Notes under the pieces: model-generated
Seen by the model: the letters and a program-made list of their open reading frames with translations, nothing else
What the model was told of the DNA's origin: nothing
Databases searched by the model: none
Part shown: positions 31,301 to 39,580 of the stretch, in pieces
Position numbering within the stretch: the first letter of the stretch is position 1
How the letters are laid out: every line of letters starts with the position of its first letter
Assembly (NCBI RefSeq): GCF_900176405.1
Contig: NZ_FWXJ01000013.1
Span: forward strand, 22,149-86,148
Length of the DNA stretch: 64,000 nt
Direction of reading: 5' to 3'
Source: Polynucleobacter kasalickyi
GTDB taxonomy: Bacteria; Pseudomonadota; Gammaproteobacteria; Burkholderiales; Burkholderiaceae
Position numbers and translations under genes: made by a program

Positions 31301-31878
31301 GAGAAGTTTTAGGCGATAAGCAATCAGGCGATATCCATGAAATTGGCTTCCAACTTTATACGGAAATGTTAAATAAAGCTGTTTCCGAACTCAAAAAAGG
31401 CAAAGAACCAGATTTATTAAGCCCGATGCATGCCATTACTGACATTAATCTAGGCTGTCCTGCCCTACTGCCAAATGATTATTGCCCAGATGTTCATGAG
31501 CGACTTTCATTATATAAACGCTTATCCAGTGCCCAAGACATTGAACAAGTTGAAGATTTAAAAATGGAAATTATTGATCGTTTTGGTGATTTGCCTAATC
31601 AATCCGTGACCTTATTAGAAAATCATCGTTTAAGGATTCAGATGGAAAGCCTAGGTATCTGTAAAATTGAAGCAAGCGTTGAAATGCTAAAGATTCAATT
31701 TATTCCAAATCCTCCAATTGACTCTTTAAAAATCATCAAACTGATTCAAACAGATAAAAAAGTCCAATTATTTGGTAAAGATCGGTTGAAGATACTTCCA
31801 GCCAATTCACACGGCTTTAACGAACTGACGCAACGTATTGAAGCAATTAAACGTTTTATTGCAACTATTAAAAATTGA
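28342..31878 (+). CDS. mfd: Transcription-repair coupling factor Mfd
   Basis: Removes RNA polymerase stalled at DNA lesions and recruits UvrA. The 1178-residue protein has the UvrB-like N-terminal part (YDPVSAVVRPGEYSLRGGLIDLFP), the RNA-polymerase-binding domain (GDPVVHSEHGIGRYKG), and the RecG-like translocase with Walker A CGDVGFGKTEVA, DEEHRFGV and TATPIPRTL. Start: ATG at 28342, with another ATG three codons later (28351) and no clear Shine-Dalgarno, so the exact start is open. The serB coding sequence follows closely. Confidence 0.96.
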   Translation: MFQMSKITSSPSSQKQIVQLVNDFPEPKAGNKFTWADLIGSSDAGVIAQQAKLHQALYSVMMVICSDSANAQRLALEIPLFDPSLKVSVLPDWEILPYDQFSPHHDLISERLKTLHELSLGQLDIVILPLSAAIQKISPPQFLAANTFFFKQGEVVDEQSLHHQLQQGGYDPVSAVVRPGEYSLRGGLIDLFPMGEPLPFRIDLFGDEIDQIKVFDPDTQRSLFPVKEIKLLPGHEFPFTENARKEFRGKWREVFEGNPAKCPLYKDVGLGIPGAGIEAYLPLFFDSLATIFDYLPLSNQPAWIWTHGNLQESINDFWKSVKERYQFLSHDTEHPLLPPEELYLKEDSFFGLMKPFSRVSLEPKTFVNEDLIFKSPPNVSVVRKDKDPVLALRNFLEQTKERVLICADSAGRRESIKQLLEDSEFSGSHAKISFCFPPSIQEFLLGDDQLGMVVAPLTDGFYSGLGKVYFLTESEIFSNSVEQRTARKSGKKDQVTNIEGMVRDLAELQVGDPVVHSEHGIGRYKGLIMLEVDGIEDEFLFLEYANSASLYVPVQQLHLISRYSGSDPETAPLHNLGSGQWEKAKRKAAQQIRDTAAELLNIYAKRALRKGHAFEYSSHDYEAFAESFGFDETPDQTSAIKAVIEDMTSGKPMDRLICGDVGFGKTEVALRASFVAVMGGKQVAVLAPTTLLSEQHASTWKDRFADWPVKIVEVSRFKSGKEISSALKALESGDADIIIGTHKLLSPDIKFNRLGLVIIDEEHRFGVRQKDAFKALRAEVDVLTLTATPIPRTLGMALEGLRELSVIATAPQKRLAIKTFVRRESDGVIREAILREIKRGGQVYFLHNEVETIQNRRFALEELVPEARIAVAHGQMNERELEQVMHDFVAKRCNVLLCTTIIETGIDVPTANTIIMHRADRFGLAQLHQLRGRVGRSHHQAYAYLLVPDPEALSKQAKLRLDAIQSMEELGSGFYLAMHDLEIRGAGEVLGDKQSGDIHEIGFQLYTEMLNKAVSELKKGKEPDLLSPMHAITDINLGCPALLPNDYCPDVHERLSLYKRLSSAQDIEQVEDLKMEIIDRFGDLPNQSVTLLENHRLRIQMESLGICKIEASVEMLKIQFIPNPPIDSLKIIKLIQTDKKVQLFGKDRLKILPANSHGFNELTQRIEAIKRFIATIKN

Positions 31879-31883
31879 TTACT

Positions 31884-32735
31884 ATGAAAATTATCTTTTT
31901 ACATCAGCATCAAATACCAAAGAGTTTCTTGAGTGAGTTTGCAGACAGACACCCAATTTTAGAAAGTCGTGAGTATTCTCAGAAGGCGGTTGAAATTACC
32001 ATCAGCAAGCACCTTTCTATTGAAGATAAAGAACATTTACGTAACCATGCAGCTTTACATGCCTGCGATATTATTTTTCCTAAACCCCACTTTGATTTTA
32101 AAGAAGTCAAAATGATTGCTTTTGATATGGACTCTACTCTAATCAATATTGAATGCATCGACGAAATTGCCCGAGCCGTTGGCAAAATGGAACAGGTTTC
32201 GGCTATTACGGAAGCTGCAATGCGTGGCGAAATCAAAGAGTTTGCAACTAGCTTGAGAGATCGTGTTGCGCTCTTAGCTGGTACTCCAGAGGGCGTATTA
32301 GAGGACGTTTATCAACAACGTTTACGTTTAAATCCTGGGGCAGCAGAACTTGTTGGGGGTGTCAAACAAATAGGTTGGCATACCGTTTTAGTATCAGGTG
32401 GATTTACCTACTTTGCAAATCGTTTAAAAACACAGTTAGGGATGGACTTTGCTCAATCGAACACTCTTGAAATAGAAAAGGGCTTTCTTACTGGCAATGT
32501 AGTTGGTCATATTGTAGATGGTCAAGCCAAAGCACAAATAGTCGCTAATCAAGCTCTTGAGCAAGGTATTCGCCCTGATCAAGTCATTGTAATGGGAGAT
32601 GGGTCAAACGATTTGGCCATGATGGCGAACGCTGGTCTATCCATTGGCTTTAGAGCAAAGCCAATTGTCAAAGAAAAAGCCGACGGAGCTTTCGATCACG
32701 TCGGCCTTGATGCGATTTTAGATTTGCTACACTAA
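31884..32735 (+). CDS. serB: Phosphoserine phosphatase
   Basis: Last step of serine synthesis; HAD-family phosphatase. The catalytic DMDSTLINIECIDEIA carries the nucleophile Asp, followed by SGGFTYF and MGDGSNDLAMM. The N-terminal region (about 80 residues) resembles the ACT-like part seen in proteobacterial SerB. An in-frame TTG at 31875 overlaps the mfd stop, but the ATG at 31884 (MKIIFLHQHQ) is preferred, giving 283 residues. It is 5 nt after mfd and converges on the thiolase gene, 12 nt away. Confidence 0.94.
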   Translation: MKIIFLHQHQIPKSFLSEFADRHPILESREYSQKAVEITISKHLSIEDKEHLRNHAALHACDIIFPKPHFDFKEVKMIAFDMDSTLINIECIDEIARAVGKMEQVSAITEAAMRGEIKEFATSLRDRVALLAGTPEGVLEDVYQQRLRLNPGAAELVGGVKQIGWHTVLVSGGFTYFANRLKTQLGMDFAQSNTLEIEKGFLTGNVVGHIVDGQAKAQIVANQALEQGIRPDQVIVMGDGSNDLAMMANAGLSIGFRAKPIVKEKADGAFDHVGLDAILDLLH

Positions 32736-32747
32736 AACCGGACCCGA

Positions 32748-33932
32748 TTAGAGGCGTTCAAAGATTACCGCTATACCTTGTCCACCACCAATGCACATCG
32801 TCGCTAGTGCATAACGGCCATTGGAGCGATGAAGTTCATAAATTGCTTTGGTTGCAATTACTGCACCTGATGCACCAATCGGATGACCGATGGCAACAGC
32901 TCCACCATTGATATTGGTTTTTGACAAATCAAGTCCTAAACCTTTTGCCACAGCTAATGATTGCACCGCAAAAGCCTCGTTTGATTCAACCACATCAATT
33001 TGATCAATGGTTAATCCTGCCCGACTGAGGGCTAACTTGGAAGCCGGAATTGGCCCCTCACCCATTACATCATTAGGCACTCCAGCCACAGCATAAGATA
33101 CGATTCTTGCAAGCGGTTTTTGACCTGCTTTAGCAGCAGCATCTGCGGAGGCCAATACAAAGAATGAAGCACCATCGTTGATAGAAGAAGCATTACCAGC
33201 TGTCACTGTGCCATTTTCTTTTAAGAAAACCGGCTTCAATTTCGATAAAGATTCAAAAGTTGTTTCAACCTTAACGCCCTCATCACTTTCAAAGACAATA
33301 TCACCCTTACGCGTTTTAATCGTAATCGGTACAATTTGAGACTTAAAACGGCCTTCTGCCTGAGCTGCAGCGGCTTTACGATGTGATTCAGCAGCAAACG
33401 CATCTTGTTCTTCACGCGTAATACCCCATTTTTTTGCTAAGTTTTCAGCAGTAATACCCATATGGCCTACGCCAAATGGATCAGTCAAAGCAGAAACCAT
33501 TAAATCAATCATTTTTGTATCACCCATACGAGCACCAGAACGCATCGCAGGGGAGCCATAGAGACCGCGAGACATCACCTCAACTCCACCACCGATTGCA
33601 TAGTCGCAATCACCAAGCATAATTTGCTGAGCTGAAGTAACAATTCCTTGCAGACCAGAACTACATAAACGATTCACTGCCATCGAAACAGATTGCATGG
33701 ACAAACCAGCTTGAATTGATGCTACACGGGCCACATAGGGATAACGATTTTCTGTAGGAATACAATTTCCGACAGTTACATAATTAATAAGTGATGGATC
33801 TACATTGGAACGAATGACTGCTTCCTTCATTACCATACCACCAAGTTCTGCAGGTTCAATGCTACTCAAAGAGCCATTAAAAGAACCTACTGCAGATCGA
33901 ACTGCACTTAAAACAACCACATCTTGTGTCAT
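32748..33932 (-). CDS. Acetyl-CoA acetyltransferase / beta-ketothiolase (BktB-like)
   Basis: Biosynthetic thiolase: two acyl-CoA to 3-ketoacyl-CoA plus CoA, feeding polyhydroxyalkanoate synthesis. The 394-residue protein has the catalytic Cys in NRLCSSGLQG, His in GGAVAIGHPIGASG, and the second Cys in TMCIGGGQG. The N terminus and MGDTKMIDLMVSALTDPF resemble BktB of Cupriavidus more than PhaA (from memory). It lies downstream of rimO in the phaC-phaB-phaR-rimO-thiolase run on one strand. A BktB type would also accept propionyl-CoA (inference), fitting the propionate genes in this window. Confidence 0.9.
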   Translation of the reverse strand: MTQDVVVLSAVRSAVGSFNGSLSSIEPAELGGMVMKEAVIRSNVDPSLINYVTVGNCIPTENRYPYVARVASIQAGLSMQSVSMAVNRLCSSGLQGIVTSAQQIMLGDCDYAIGGGVEVMSRGLYGSPAMRSGARMGDTKMIDLMVSALTDPFGVGHMGITAENLAKKWGITREEQDAFAAESHRKAAAAQAEGRFKSQIVPITIKTRKGDIVFESDEGVKVETTFESLSKLKPVFLKENGTVTAGNASSINDGASFFVLASADAAAKAGQKPLARIVSYAVAGVPNDVMGEGPIPASKLALSRAGLTIDQIDVVESNEAFAVQSLAVAKGLGLDLSKTNINGGAVAIGHPIGASGAVIATKAIYELHRSNGRYALATMCIGGGQGIAVIFERL

Positions 33933-33992
33933 AAATCCCCCATATAAATATCAATTAATTAAAAATATCACTACTAAAATTTTTATACCGTT

Positions 33993-35351
33993 TTAAGAGA
34001 CATTGGCCAATAAATCATGTCCACTAACATCAGAAATAACGACCTTAGTGAACTCTCCAGCACGAAATTTTTTTGAAATCTTTTGTGCTGGAGCAACGAA
34101 AATGACTCCATCAATTTCAGGCGCATCCGCGTAGGACCTTGCCACACCGCCCTGAGCATTTTGACTATCGACGAGTACCCGAGTTTTTTGACCGACCCGT
34201 TGCTGTAACTTATCAACCGATACTCTTTCCGCAACCGCCATAAATCGTTGCTGACGATCTTCTCTAATTGCTTGCTCGAGTGCCCCATCTAATTGATTAG
34301 CTGTCGCACCCTCTACTGGCGAATAAGCAAAACAGCCGACTCGATCTAATTGAGCAGTTTGAATAAACTCTAATAAATAATTAAACTCTTCTTCAGTTTC
34401 ACCTGGGAAACCAGCAATAAAAGTGCTTCGAATGACAAGTTCAGGACAACTTGCGCGCCATTTTTCAATGCGTTGTAACGCCTTCTCGCCACCTGCTGGG
34501 CGTTTCATTCTTTTTAAAGTGTCGGGATGGGCATGTTGTAGGGGAATATCTAAATACGGCAAAAGACCATTTCCATACTCAAAAAAATCACTCATTAAAG
34601 GCACAATCTCGTCCACAGATGGATAAGGGTAAACATAATGCAGGCGAACCCAAGCATCATATTGTCTTGCTAAAACCTTCAACTCTGATGCCAACTCAAA
34701 TAATCTAGTTTTTAAAGGTCTGCCATTCCAAAAGCCTGTTCGATATTGAATATCGACACCATATGCACTCGTGTCCTGTGAAACCACTAGTAACTCTTTT
34801 ACACCAGACTGAAATAATTTTTCTGCCTCTTTCAGAACATCATCGATAGGCCTAGAAACTAGGCCCCCACGCATCTGTGGAATGATGCAAAAGGAGCAAG
34901 AATGATTACAGCCTTCTGAAATTTTCAAGTAGGCATAGTGTTTTGGCGTTAACTTGATTCCAATTGGTGGGACTAAATCTACGAATGGATCATGTGGTTT
35001 GGGCAAATTGATATGCACCGCATCTAGCACCTCATTGGTTGCATGGGGACCAGTAACAGCTAATACTTTAGGGTGATGTTTGAGAACCAAATTTTCACCA
35101 TCTAACTCGCTTTTAGCACCTAGGCAACCTGTAACAATTACCTTACCATTTTCAGACAAAGCTTCGCCGATGGCGTCTAAACTTTCTTTAACAGCAGAAT
35201 CTATAAAACCGCAGGTATTAACAATCACTAACTCTGCATCTTCATAGTTCTTGGCAATTTCATAACCCTCAGCACTAAGACGAGTCAAGATTGACTCCGA
35301 GTCAACTAGAGCCTTGGGACAACCAAGCGAAACAAAACCAACTTTAGACAA
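33993..35351 (-). CDS. rimO: Ribosomal protein S12 methylthiotransferase
   Basis: Radical-SAM enzyme that methylthiolates Asp of ribosomal protein S12. It opens [17 protein letters not shown], the RimO form of the UPF0004 domain; the radical-SAM cluster motif [15 protein letters not shown] follows at about residue 150, and a C-terminal TRAM-like region is present. The 452-residue length is normal. It lies 41 bp after phaR and before the thiolase gene; phaR-rimO adjacency recurs in Burkholderiales. Confidence 0.96.
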   Translation of the reverse strand: MSKVGFVSLGCPKALVDSESILTRLSAEGYEIAKNYEDAELVIVNTCGFIDSAVKESLDAIGEALSENGKVIVTGCLGAKSELDGENLVLKHHPKVLAVTGPHATNEVLDAVHINLPKPHDPFVDLVPPIGIKLTPKHYAYLKISEGCNHSCSFCIIPQMRGGLVSRPIDDVLKEAEKLFQSGVKELLVVSQDTSAYGVDIQYRTGFWNGRPLKTRLFELASELKVLARQYDAWVRLHYVYPYPSVDEIVPLMSDFFEYGNGLLPYLDIPLQHAHPDTLKRMKRPAGGEKALQRIEKWRASCPELVIRSTFIAGFPGETEEEFNYLLEFIQTAQLDRVGCFAYSPVEGATANQLDGALEQAIREDRQQRFMAVAERVSVDKLQQRVGQKTRVLVDSQNAQGGVARSYADAPEIDGVIFVAPAQKISKKFRAGEFTKVVISDVSGHDLLANVS

Positions 35352-35392
35352 GGTATTCCTTTATGAAAAAATAACAATGCTCCATTTTAGTT

Positions 35393-36091
35393 TCATTTTT
35401 TAAATGGGAACGAATTTATCACACCATTTGACTGAGATTGAATTTGCTCGAGGATCTTGGACCCGGTTTCAAACAAGAAACTCATTGGGTGAGTAAACTC
35501 AACTGCATTTTGCTTATTTACAAAACTTACCCAAGTTTCAGGGCTCACTAAGCCACCAATTTTCTGACAATGAGCGACATATTGATTTTGTAACTCAATA
35601 AATTGACTCAGATTTTGCTCTAAAAAAGGAGCCATCATCCCTTGCAAAGAATTACCATAAAACCGAATCATTTTTAATAAACTTTGTTTAGAAAAAATAG
35701 GTTGCCCCCCCGCTTCTTCTTCCAGAATAATTTGCATCAAGATGCTTCTTGTTAAATCATCCCCCGTTTTAGCATCTACCACATGAAAAGGTATATTCGA
35801 CATGACTAGACCCTTGATATCAAACAAAGTCACATAGGTGCTGTGTAAAGTGTCATAAAGGCGTCGATTAGGATATTTTTTAATAATTCTTGACTTATCG
35901 GGGGTCGAATTGGGCTGTGCACTCTCCTCTTTGGCAATTTTAGAAGGTTCAAGCGGATCAATTGTCGAAGGTGCAACCGTTTTGACAGACTTTTTTAAAC
36001 GAGTAGAAACTGGCTTAGTGGTTTTTTTAACGACCGACGCCTGGGCTGAAGTGTTTGTAGAACTTGTAGGTGTTTTTTTTGTGGTTGCCAT
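35393..36091 (-). CDS. phaR: Polyhydroxyalkanoate synthesis repressor PhaR
   Basis: DNA- and PHA-binding repressor that controls phasin and its own gene. The DNA-binding domain RIIKKYPNRRLYDTLHSTYVTL starts at about residue 68; the PHB accumulation regulatory part with SILMQIILEEEAGGQPIFS follows. A Lys/Thr/Ser/Pro-rich N-terminal extension of about 65 residues has low complexity and is longer than usual; no later ATG would remove it cleanly. A strong hairpin ends 8 nt before the ATG. The 125-bp gap to phaB holds three dyads that may be operators. Confidence 0.93.
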   Translation of the reverse strand: MATTKKTPTSSTNTSAQASVVKKTTKPVSTRLKKSVKTVAPSTIDPLEPSKIAKEESAQPNSTPDKSRIIKKYPNRRLYDTLHSTYVTLFDIKGLVMSNIPFHVVDAKTGDDLTRSILMQIILEEEAGGQPIFSKQSLLKMIRFYGNSLQGMMAPFLEQNLSQFIELQNQYVAHCQKIGGLVSPETWVSFVNKQNAVEFTHPMSFLFETGSKILEQIQSQSNGVINSFPFKK

Positions 36092-36099
36092 AATTAATC

Positions 36100-36132
36100 A
36101 GTAAGGAACACGCAAAGTGCGTATTCCTTACT
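36100..36132. promoter_or_regulatory. Near-perfect 33-bp dyad/hairpin before phaR
   Basis: AGTAAGGAA-C-ACGCA (36100-36114) pairs with TGCGT-A-TTCCTTACT (36118-36132), one mismatch and a 3-nt loop. It lies 8 nt before the phaR ATG with no T tract, so it may be an operator (PhaR autoregulates) or an mRNA structure controlling phaR translation. Confidence 0.6.
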
Positions 36133-36163
36133 ATCATAGTAGATATTACTGAGAATGCTTCAA

Positions 36164-36189
36164 AATCAATCTACTAATTAGTATTGATT
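36164..36189. promoter_or_regulatory. Dyad in phaB-phaR spacer
   Basis: A 10-bp perfect palindrome ACTAATTAGT (36173-36182) is flanked by AATCAAT (36164-36170) and ATTGATT (36183-36189), offset by two bases. This AT-rich imperfect dyad could be an operator; no factor is assigned. Confidence 0.4.
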
Positions 36190-36199
36190 GACTCATGTT

Positions 36200-36215
36200 C
36201 CCACCTACTGGTGGG
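36200..36215. promoter_or_regulatory. GC hairpin just after phaB
   Basis: CCCACC (36200-36205) pairs with GGTGGG (36210-36215) across a 4-nt loop, starting 1 nt after the phaB stop on the minus strand. There is no T tract, so it may protect the phaCB mRNA 3' end or attenuate read-through into phaR rather than terminate fully. Confidence 0.45.
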
Positions 36216-36216
36216 G

Positions 36217-36957
36217 TTACCCCATGTGCAAGCCACCATTTAAGGAGAAGTCTGCACCAGTTGAGAAGCCAGATTCATCTGAAGCTAACCAAGCGACAAT
36301 AGATGCAATTTCACTTGGCGTTCCTAAACGCTTTACAGGAATCGTCTCAACGATTTTGTTAAGCACATCTTCCCGGATTGCTTTCACCATATCGGTACCA
36401 ATGTAGCCAGGTGAAACTGTATTAATGGTTACCCCCTTGGTTGCAACTTCTTGTGCAAGAGCCATTGTAAAACCTCTTAAACCAGCTTTTGCAGTTGAGT
36501 AGTTAGTTTGACCAAATTGACCTTTTTGACCATTTACAGAGGAAATATTAATCACGCGCCCCCAACCTTTTTCCACCATACCGTCAATTACTTGTTTGGT
36601 AACATTAAATAAAGAGTTTAGATTCGTATCAATTACCGCCCGCCAATCTTCCGGTGTCATTTTTCTAAACACAGTATCTCTGGTAATACCAGCGTTATTA
36701 ACCAACACATCAACTTGTCCAATTTCAGCCTTTACTTTATTAAAGGCTTGAACGGTACTATTCCAATCACTCACATTACCTTCTGAGGCATGGAAATCAA
36801 AACCTAAGGCTTTTTGCTCGGCCAACCAACGGTCTTTTCTAGGGGAGTTAGGCCCACAACCGGCGACAACCGTAAAACCATCTTGATGCAATCTTTGACA
36901 GATCGAAGTACCAATTCCACCCATACCACCAGTTACATAGGCTATTTTCTTTGACAT
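36217..36957 (-). CDS. phaB: Acetoacetyl-CoA reductase
   Basis: NADPH-dependent short-chain dehydrogenase that reduces acetoacetyl-CoA to (R)-3-hydroxybutyryl-CoA, the PHA monomer. The nucleotide motif YVTGGMGGIG is at residues 6-15; the active site shows Ser in INISSVNG and YSTAKAG with Tyr and Lys. At 246 residues it is the usual PhaB length, ending GLHMG as in Cupriavidus PhaB. It follows phaC (about 60 bp) and precedes phaR in the same direction. Confidence 0.95.
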   Translation of the reverse strand: MSKKIAYVTGGMGGIGTSICQRLHQDGFTVVAGCGPNSPRKDRWLAEQKALGFDFHASEGNVSDWNSTVQAFNKVKAEIGQVDVLVNNAGITRDTVFRKMTPEDWRAVIDTNLNSLFNVTKQVIDGMVEKGWGRVINISSVNGQKGQFGQTNYSTAKAGLRGFTMALAQEVATKGVTINTVSPGYIGTDMVKAIREDVLNKIVETIPVKRLGTPSEIASIVAWLASDESGFSTGADFSLNGGLHMG

Positions 36958-37015
36958 TTTATTTCTCCCGTTTTAAATTGAAATATTGCGCAGTTACTTA
37001 CTCTGTGATTTGATA

Positions 37016-38671
37016 TTAGTTAATTTTGCTTACTTTTTCTTTTACATATGCACCGGGGGCAGCCTCTATCACCTTAAATTTCGTAGTACCTAATTTTGAA
37101 GGTGCTTTAATTTGTTTGCCACTTTGACTGCTTAACCAATCTCTGAAGTCGCCCCACCAACTTCCTTCAATAAATTTTGCTCCTTTTAACCATGTGTCAG
37201 GATTTTTCGTTCGAACTTGATTCGTCCAGTAATTTCTTTTATTTTTCTTCAGCGGATTTATTACGCCAGCGATATGTCCAGACGCACCAAGAACAAATTT
37301 CGATTTACCTTTGAGGATTTGTGTACTAGTAAATGCTGATTTCCAAGGAACGATATGATCCTCCTTAGATGCAAAAATATAAACGGGACAATTAATTTTG
37401 CTCAAATCCACGGGTTGATTACAAATCGTAAGCTTGTTGGGATCTTTCAACTCGTTATTAAGATACATATGCCTCAAGTACCAAGAAAACATGGGGCCTG
37501 GCAAATTAGTTGAGTCACTATTCCAAAAAAGCAAATCAAATGATGGCGGTGTTTTTCCTAATAGATAATTGCTCACTACATAATTCCAAACCAGCTCGTT
37601 CGGCCGAAGAAATGAGAAGGTATTGGCCAACTCAACGCCACTTAAAAGTCCAAAGTTCCCCGTTTTGCCACCAATCGTATTTTCTCTCATATCGACCATC
37701 GTCTCATCGATAAAGACATCAAGAACACCAGTATCAGAAAAGTCTAAGAAAGAGGTCAATAAAATTAAACTAGCGGCGGGATGTATATTTTGATTTGCTA
37801 GAACAGCCAAAGCACTTGCTAAAAGAGTGCCCCCAACACAAAATCCCAGCACATTAATTTGAGGAACTTTTGAAATTTCAATACACGTTTGAATCGCTTT
37901 GATCACACCAGATGCCACATAATCATCCCAAGTTATCTGCGTCATCGATTCATCAGCATTTTTCCAAGAAATCATATAAACCGTAAAACCCTCTTCGACT
38001 AAAAAACGAACCATCGAAGACTCAGGTTTTAAATCTAGAATGTAAAACTTATTAATACATGGTGGAACCATCAGTAATGGTTTTTCATAAACGGTTTCTG
38101 TTAACGGCTTATATTGAATTAACTGAAATAGTTCATTTTGAAACACCACACTACCTTCCGTTATGGCTAAATTAACGCCAACTTCAAAAGTGTCACTTGT
38201 CGTTTGGGAAATTTTTCCTTCACGCATATCTGCGAGCAAGTGCATTAAGCCATTAGTGAGAGATTGACCTCTAGAACTAATCAATTCATTAATAGCTTCA
38301 GGATTGGTTGCTAAAAAATTACTAGGGGCAAGTGTTGAAGTTAATTGCTCTGTAGCAAAGACAATTTTATTTTTAACTTTAGGCTCAGCCTCAACTGCGT
38401 TCGCCAAGGATTTGAGGTGTTGGGCATTGACCAAATAGGTTTGATAAATGATTTCAGACCAACCTTCATTCCAAATATTCGATTTAAAGCGATTATCAAC
38501 CTCAATATCAGGTTTTTTGCCACTCCAAACCAGCATCATGTCAGATAGATACTTCTTCTCAATTTCAGCTAAAAGATCTGGGGGTATCATTGCCATATCA
38601 GCAGGCGCAAGCCGAGGTATCGACCAATTTTGGGGCAAACCAAATCCTGAATTTGACAAAATATTCTCCAT
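37016..38671 (-). CDS. phaC: Class I polyhydroxyalkanoate synthase
   Basis: Polymerises (R)-3-hydroxyacyl-CoA into storage polyester at the granule surface. The lipase-like box GFCVGGT has the catalytic Cys278; Asp438 (SKEDHIVPW) and His466 (GASGHIAGVINP) complete the triad at spacings matching Cupriavidus PhaC (319/480/508). At 551 residues it is a slightly short class I enzyme. A good Shine-Dalgarno (AAAGGAA) precedes the ATG. First gene of the phaC-phaB run. Confidence 0.95.
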   Translation of the reverse strand: MENILSNSGFGLPQNWSIPRLAPADMAMIPPDLLAEIEKKYLSDMMLVWSGKKPDIEVDNRFKSNIWNEGWSEIIYQTYLVNAQHLKSLANAVEAEPKVKNKIVFATEQLTSTLAPSNFLATNPEAINELISSRGQSLTNGLMHLLADMREGKISQTTSDTFEVGVNLAITEGSVVFQNELFQLIQYKPLTETVYEKPLLMVPPCINKFYILDLKPESSMVRFLVEEGFTVYMISWKNADESMTQITWDDYVASGVIKAIQTCIEISKVPQINVLGFCVGGTLLASALAVLANQNIHPAASLILLTSFLDFSDTGVLDVFIDETMVDMRENTIGGKTGNFGLLSGVELANTFSFLRPNELVWNYVVSNYLLGKTPPSFDLLFWNSDSTNLPGPMFSWYLRHMYLNNELKDPNKLTICNQPVDLSKINCPVYIFASKEDHIVPWKSAFTSTQILKGKSKFVLGASGHIAGVINPLKKNKRNYWTNQVRTKNPDTWLKGAKFIEGSWWGDFRDWLSSQSGKQIKAPSKLGTTKFKVIEAAPGAYVKEKVSKIN

Positions 38672-38721
38672 ATTAATTCCTTTACCCTACCAATTTATGC
38701 TTAAAAATTAGATGTGTCATG

Positions 38722-38732
38722 GGGTAATACCC
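38722..38732. promoter_or_regulatory. Short palindrome upstream of phaC
   Basis: GGGTAATACCC is a perfect 11-bp dyad about 50 bp upstream of the phaC ATG. It could be an operator or the stem of a small hairpin; no matching site was found elsewhere in the pha block. Confidence 0.3.
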
Positions 38733-38758
38733 TTAACCATCCAAAAAACATCAAATCA

Positions 38759-39580
38759 TTACTCAAACCAAATACAGCTAGCAAATCGTCCCGTGATTTT
38801 GTCTCTTCTATAAGAGTAAAAATGTTCAGAATTATTATAAGAACATTGTTTTTCAGTATGAACTTGATGGACACCTAATTGGTTCAAAGTTTCCGTAGCA
38901 AGCCCAAAAAGATCCGCAAAATATTTATTAGGTTCATCATTTGGAGTAAAACAATGATTAATTGACTGAACGCTTAATAACTTTTTTTGTATAAAACAAT
39001 CTTTTACTTCCATACCTACTTCGAAGTTTTTTTGACTAATTGAGGGCCCAATATATGCATGGATACCTCCAATAAAACGTTCCTTGGATTTTGGTTTAAT
39101 CAATTGCACCATCGCCGCAATCGTATGCTGAATGATGCCATTGGCCAACCCTCGCCAACCTGCATGGCAAGCCGCCACCACCTCTCCTTGGTCATCACAG
39201 AGTAATATCGGCAAGCAGTCTGCCGTTAAGATGGCTAAATAATGGGAATCCAAACTGCTAACAACACCATCAGCTGTTGGTGTTGGATCTCCATTTTTCC
39301 AGGGTTGGATAAGAGATACAACTTCAGTGCTGTGGATTTGATTTAAAAAGAATGGATACTTACCAATTTGCTGACTAAGTAACTGGCGGTTCGCCCTTAC
39401 TGAGGAGAGATCATCGTCTACATGTTCGGCTAAGTTCCAACTGCTATAAGGAGGCTTACTGTAACCACCAAGCTTGGTTGTGACTAATACCTTGACATGC
39501 TTAGGCCCACTCCACTTGGGAATGTGAACGATAGATTGTTCAAGGCCCGACTCTAAATTTAATTGAGAAGATGTTGCCAT
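38759..39580 (-). CDS. pgeF: PgeF/YfiH laccase-domain protein
   Basis: Member of the multicopper-polyphenol-oxidoreductase/YfiH (DUF152) family, reported to remove misincorporated amino acids during peptidoglycan precursor synthesis (PgeF) and in some relatives to act on purine nucleosides. The 273-residue protein has the conserved NQIHSTEVV, TADCLPILLCD and VAACHAGWRGLANGI with zinc-ligand Cys/His. The ATG at 39580 lies inside the end of rluD (22-nt overlap) and has an AGGAG Shine-Dalgarno, as in other bacteria where the pair is adjacent. Confidence 0.92.
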   Translation of the reverse strand: MATSSQLNLESGLEQSIVHIPKWSGPKHVKVLVTTKLGGYSKPPYSSWNLAEHVDDDLSSVRANRQLLSQQIGKYPFFLNQIHSTEVVSLIQPWKNGDPTPTADGVVSSLDSHYLAILTADCLPILLCDDQGEVVAACHAGWRGLANGIIQHTIAAMVQLIKPKSKERFIGGIHAYIGPSISQKNFEVGMEVKDCFIQKKLLSVQSINHCFTPNDEPNKYFADLFGLATETLNQLGVHQVHTEKQCSYNNSEHFYSYRRDKITGRFASCIWFE

